From the NCBI GenBank assembly GCA_964003875.1, contig CAXFLH010000090.1, positions 1 through 6,360 on the forward strand: DNA of 6,360 nucleotides, read 5' to 3'. The notes under the pieces are model-generated. The model saw only the letters and a list, made by a program, of their open reading frames with translations, had not been told where the DNA came from and did no database searches. Both the position numbers and the translations under genes were made by a program. Shown in pieces: positions 6,049-6,360 of the stretch (its first letter is position 1; every line of letters begins with the position of its first letter). This DNA is from UBA8444 sp964003875 (GTDB lineage: Bacteria > Bacteroidota > Bacteroidia > Flavobacteriales > UBA7312).

Positions 6049-6360
6049 TAGTGGTAGTAGCACAACAGAGATACGCTTGTTAGATGGCGACACTATTTCT
6101 CAGTTTTATTGTATGGGATTGAACCCCTACATTGTTGATGAGCATATTATTAGAGATACATTATCACAATTAGATATTCCTTTTGATAAGATAACAGAAC
6201 TTCATTTTTATGGTGCTGGTTGTGGTTCTTCCGAAAAATCTGATATCATGCAGGCTATATTGCAATCTGTTTTCAGTTGTACAAATGTTATGGTTTATTC
6301 TGATTTATTGGCGGCTGCACGTTCATTGTTGCAAAAAAAAGAAGGGGGAATAGGGATTTT
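6032..6360 (+). CDS. BadF/BadG-type ATPase, N-acetylglucosamine kinase-like (5' part)
   Basis: The first 109 residues of a gene that runs off the window. It opens MILIADSGSSTTEIRLLDG, the phosphate-1 loop of the ASKHA (actin/hexokinase/Hsp70) fold, followed by MGLNPYIVDEHII, ELHFYGAGCG (about residues 58-67) and YSDLLAAARSLL (about 88-99). This series matches the BadF/BadG/BcrA/BcrD ATPase family, whose Bacteroidota members are often called N-acetylglucosamine kinases. The expected role is cytosolic ATP-dependent phosphorylation of an amino sugar, but substrate cannot be told from this part. The ATG at 6032 overlaps the end of rnz by 17 nt and is kept because the conserved nucleotide-binding strand starts at residue 2; no later start would preserve it. 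The loop reads GSSTT where GSTKT is common in relatives. The missing 3' part should hold the second phosphate loop and the catalytic region. Confidence 0.9.
   Translation, partial: MILIADSGSSTTEIRLLDGDTISQFYCMGLNPYIVDEHIIRDTLSQLDIPFDKITELHFYGAGCGSSEKSDIMQAILQSVFSCTNVMVYSDLLAAARSLLQKKEGGIGI

Noticed and set aside
6333..6348. A8 and G5 runs as a frameshift site in the kinase gene
   Set aside because: The reading frame continues into the expected family sequence (LLAAARSLL then GGIGI), so no shift is needed.
1..6360. CRISPR array, insertion sequence, tRNA/rRNA gene or novel defence system
   Set aside because: No spaced direct repeats, transposase, terminal inverted repeats, tRNA cloverleaf or defence-type domains were found; the gene content is core metabolism and translation.

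Overview
The window looks like a piece of a Bacteroidota chromosome, most likely a Flavobacteriales-type organism. The evidence is low GC (about 16% GC in the 172-base leader), A-rich sequence rather than Shine-Dalgarno motifs before starts, a perfect match to the Bacteroidota -7 promoter motif TAnnTTTG, a secreted protein with a type IX secretion (T9SS) C-terminal sorting domain, and proteins whose sequences resemble flavobacterial homologues. All genes are on the + strand and no mobile element, CRISPR array, tRNA or rRNA was seen.

Layout. Positions 1-172 are an AT-rich non-coding leader. Positions 173-2416 encode ribosomal protein S1 with six S1 RNA-binding domains. Unusually, these are preceded by about 105 residues of unrecognised N-terminal sequence and a Glu/Val/Pro-rich linker built from three 15-residue repeats. 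A clear intrinsic terminator (2436-2465) ends this unit. A candidate promoter (2490-2497) then starts a very compact gene string: pyrR (2507-3040), pyrB (3037-3966), a small STAS-like protein (3968-4282), a T9SS-targeted secreted protein (4289-5113), ribonuclease Z (5113-6048) and the start of a BadF/N-acetylglucosamine-kinase-type ATPase (6032 to the window end). Junctions in this string are overlaps of 4, 1 and 17 nt or gaps of 1 and 6 nt, so co-transcription is likely.

How the genes fit together. pyrR and pyrB belong to pyrimidine nucleotide supply (UMP salvage or regulation, and the committed step of de novo synthesis). rnz matures tRNA 3' ends, and S1 acts in translation, so the core content is nucleotide and translation housekeeping. 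The exported T9SS protein is the functional outlier in the string.

Most of the window is ordinary conserved chromosome. The points most worth a second look are the extra N-terminal domain on S1, a terminator-like hairpin with a nine-T tract inside the beginning of rnz, and a promoter so close to the pyrR start that the mRNA would be nearly leaderless. I do not see a convincing new multi-gene system.
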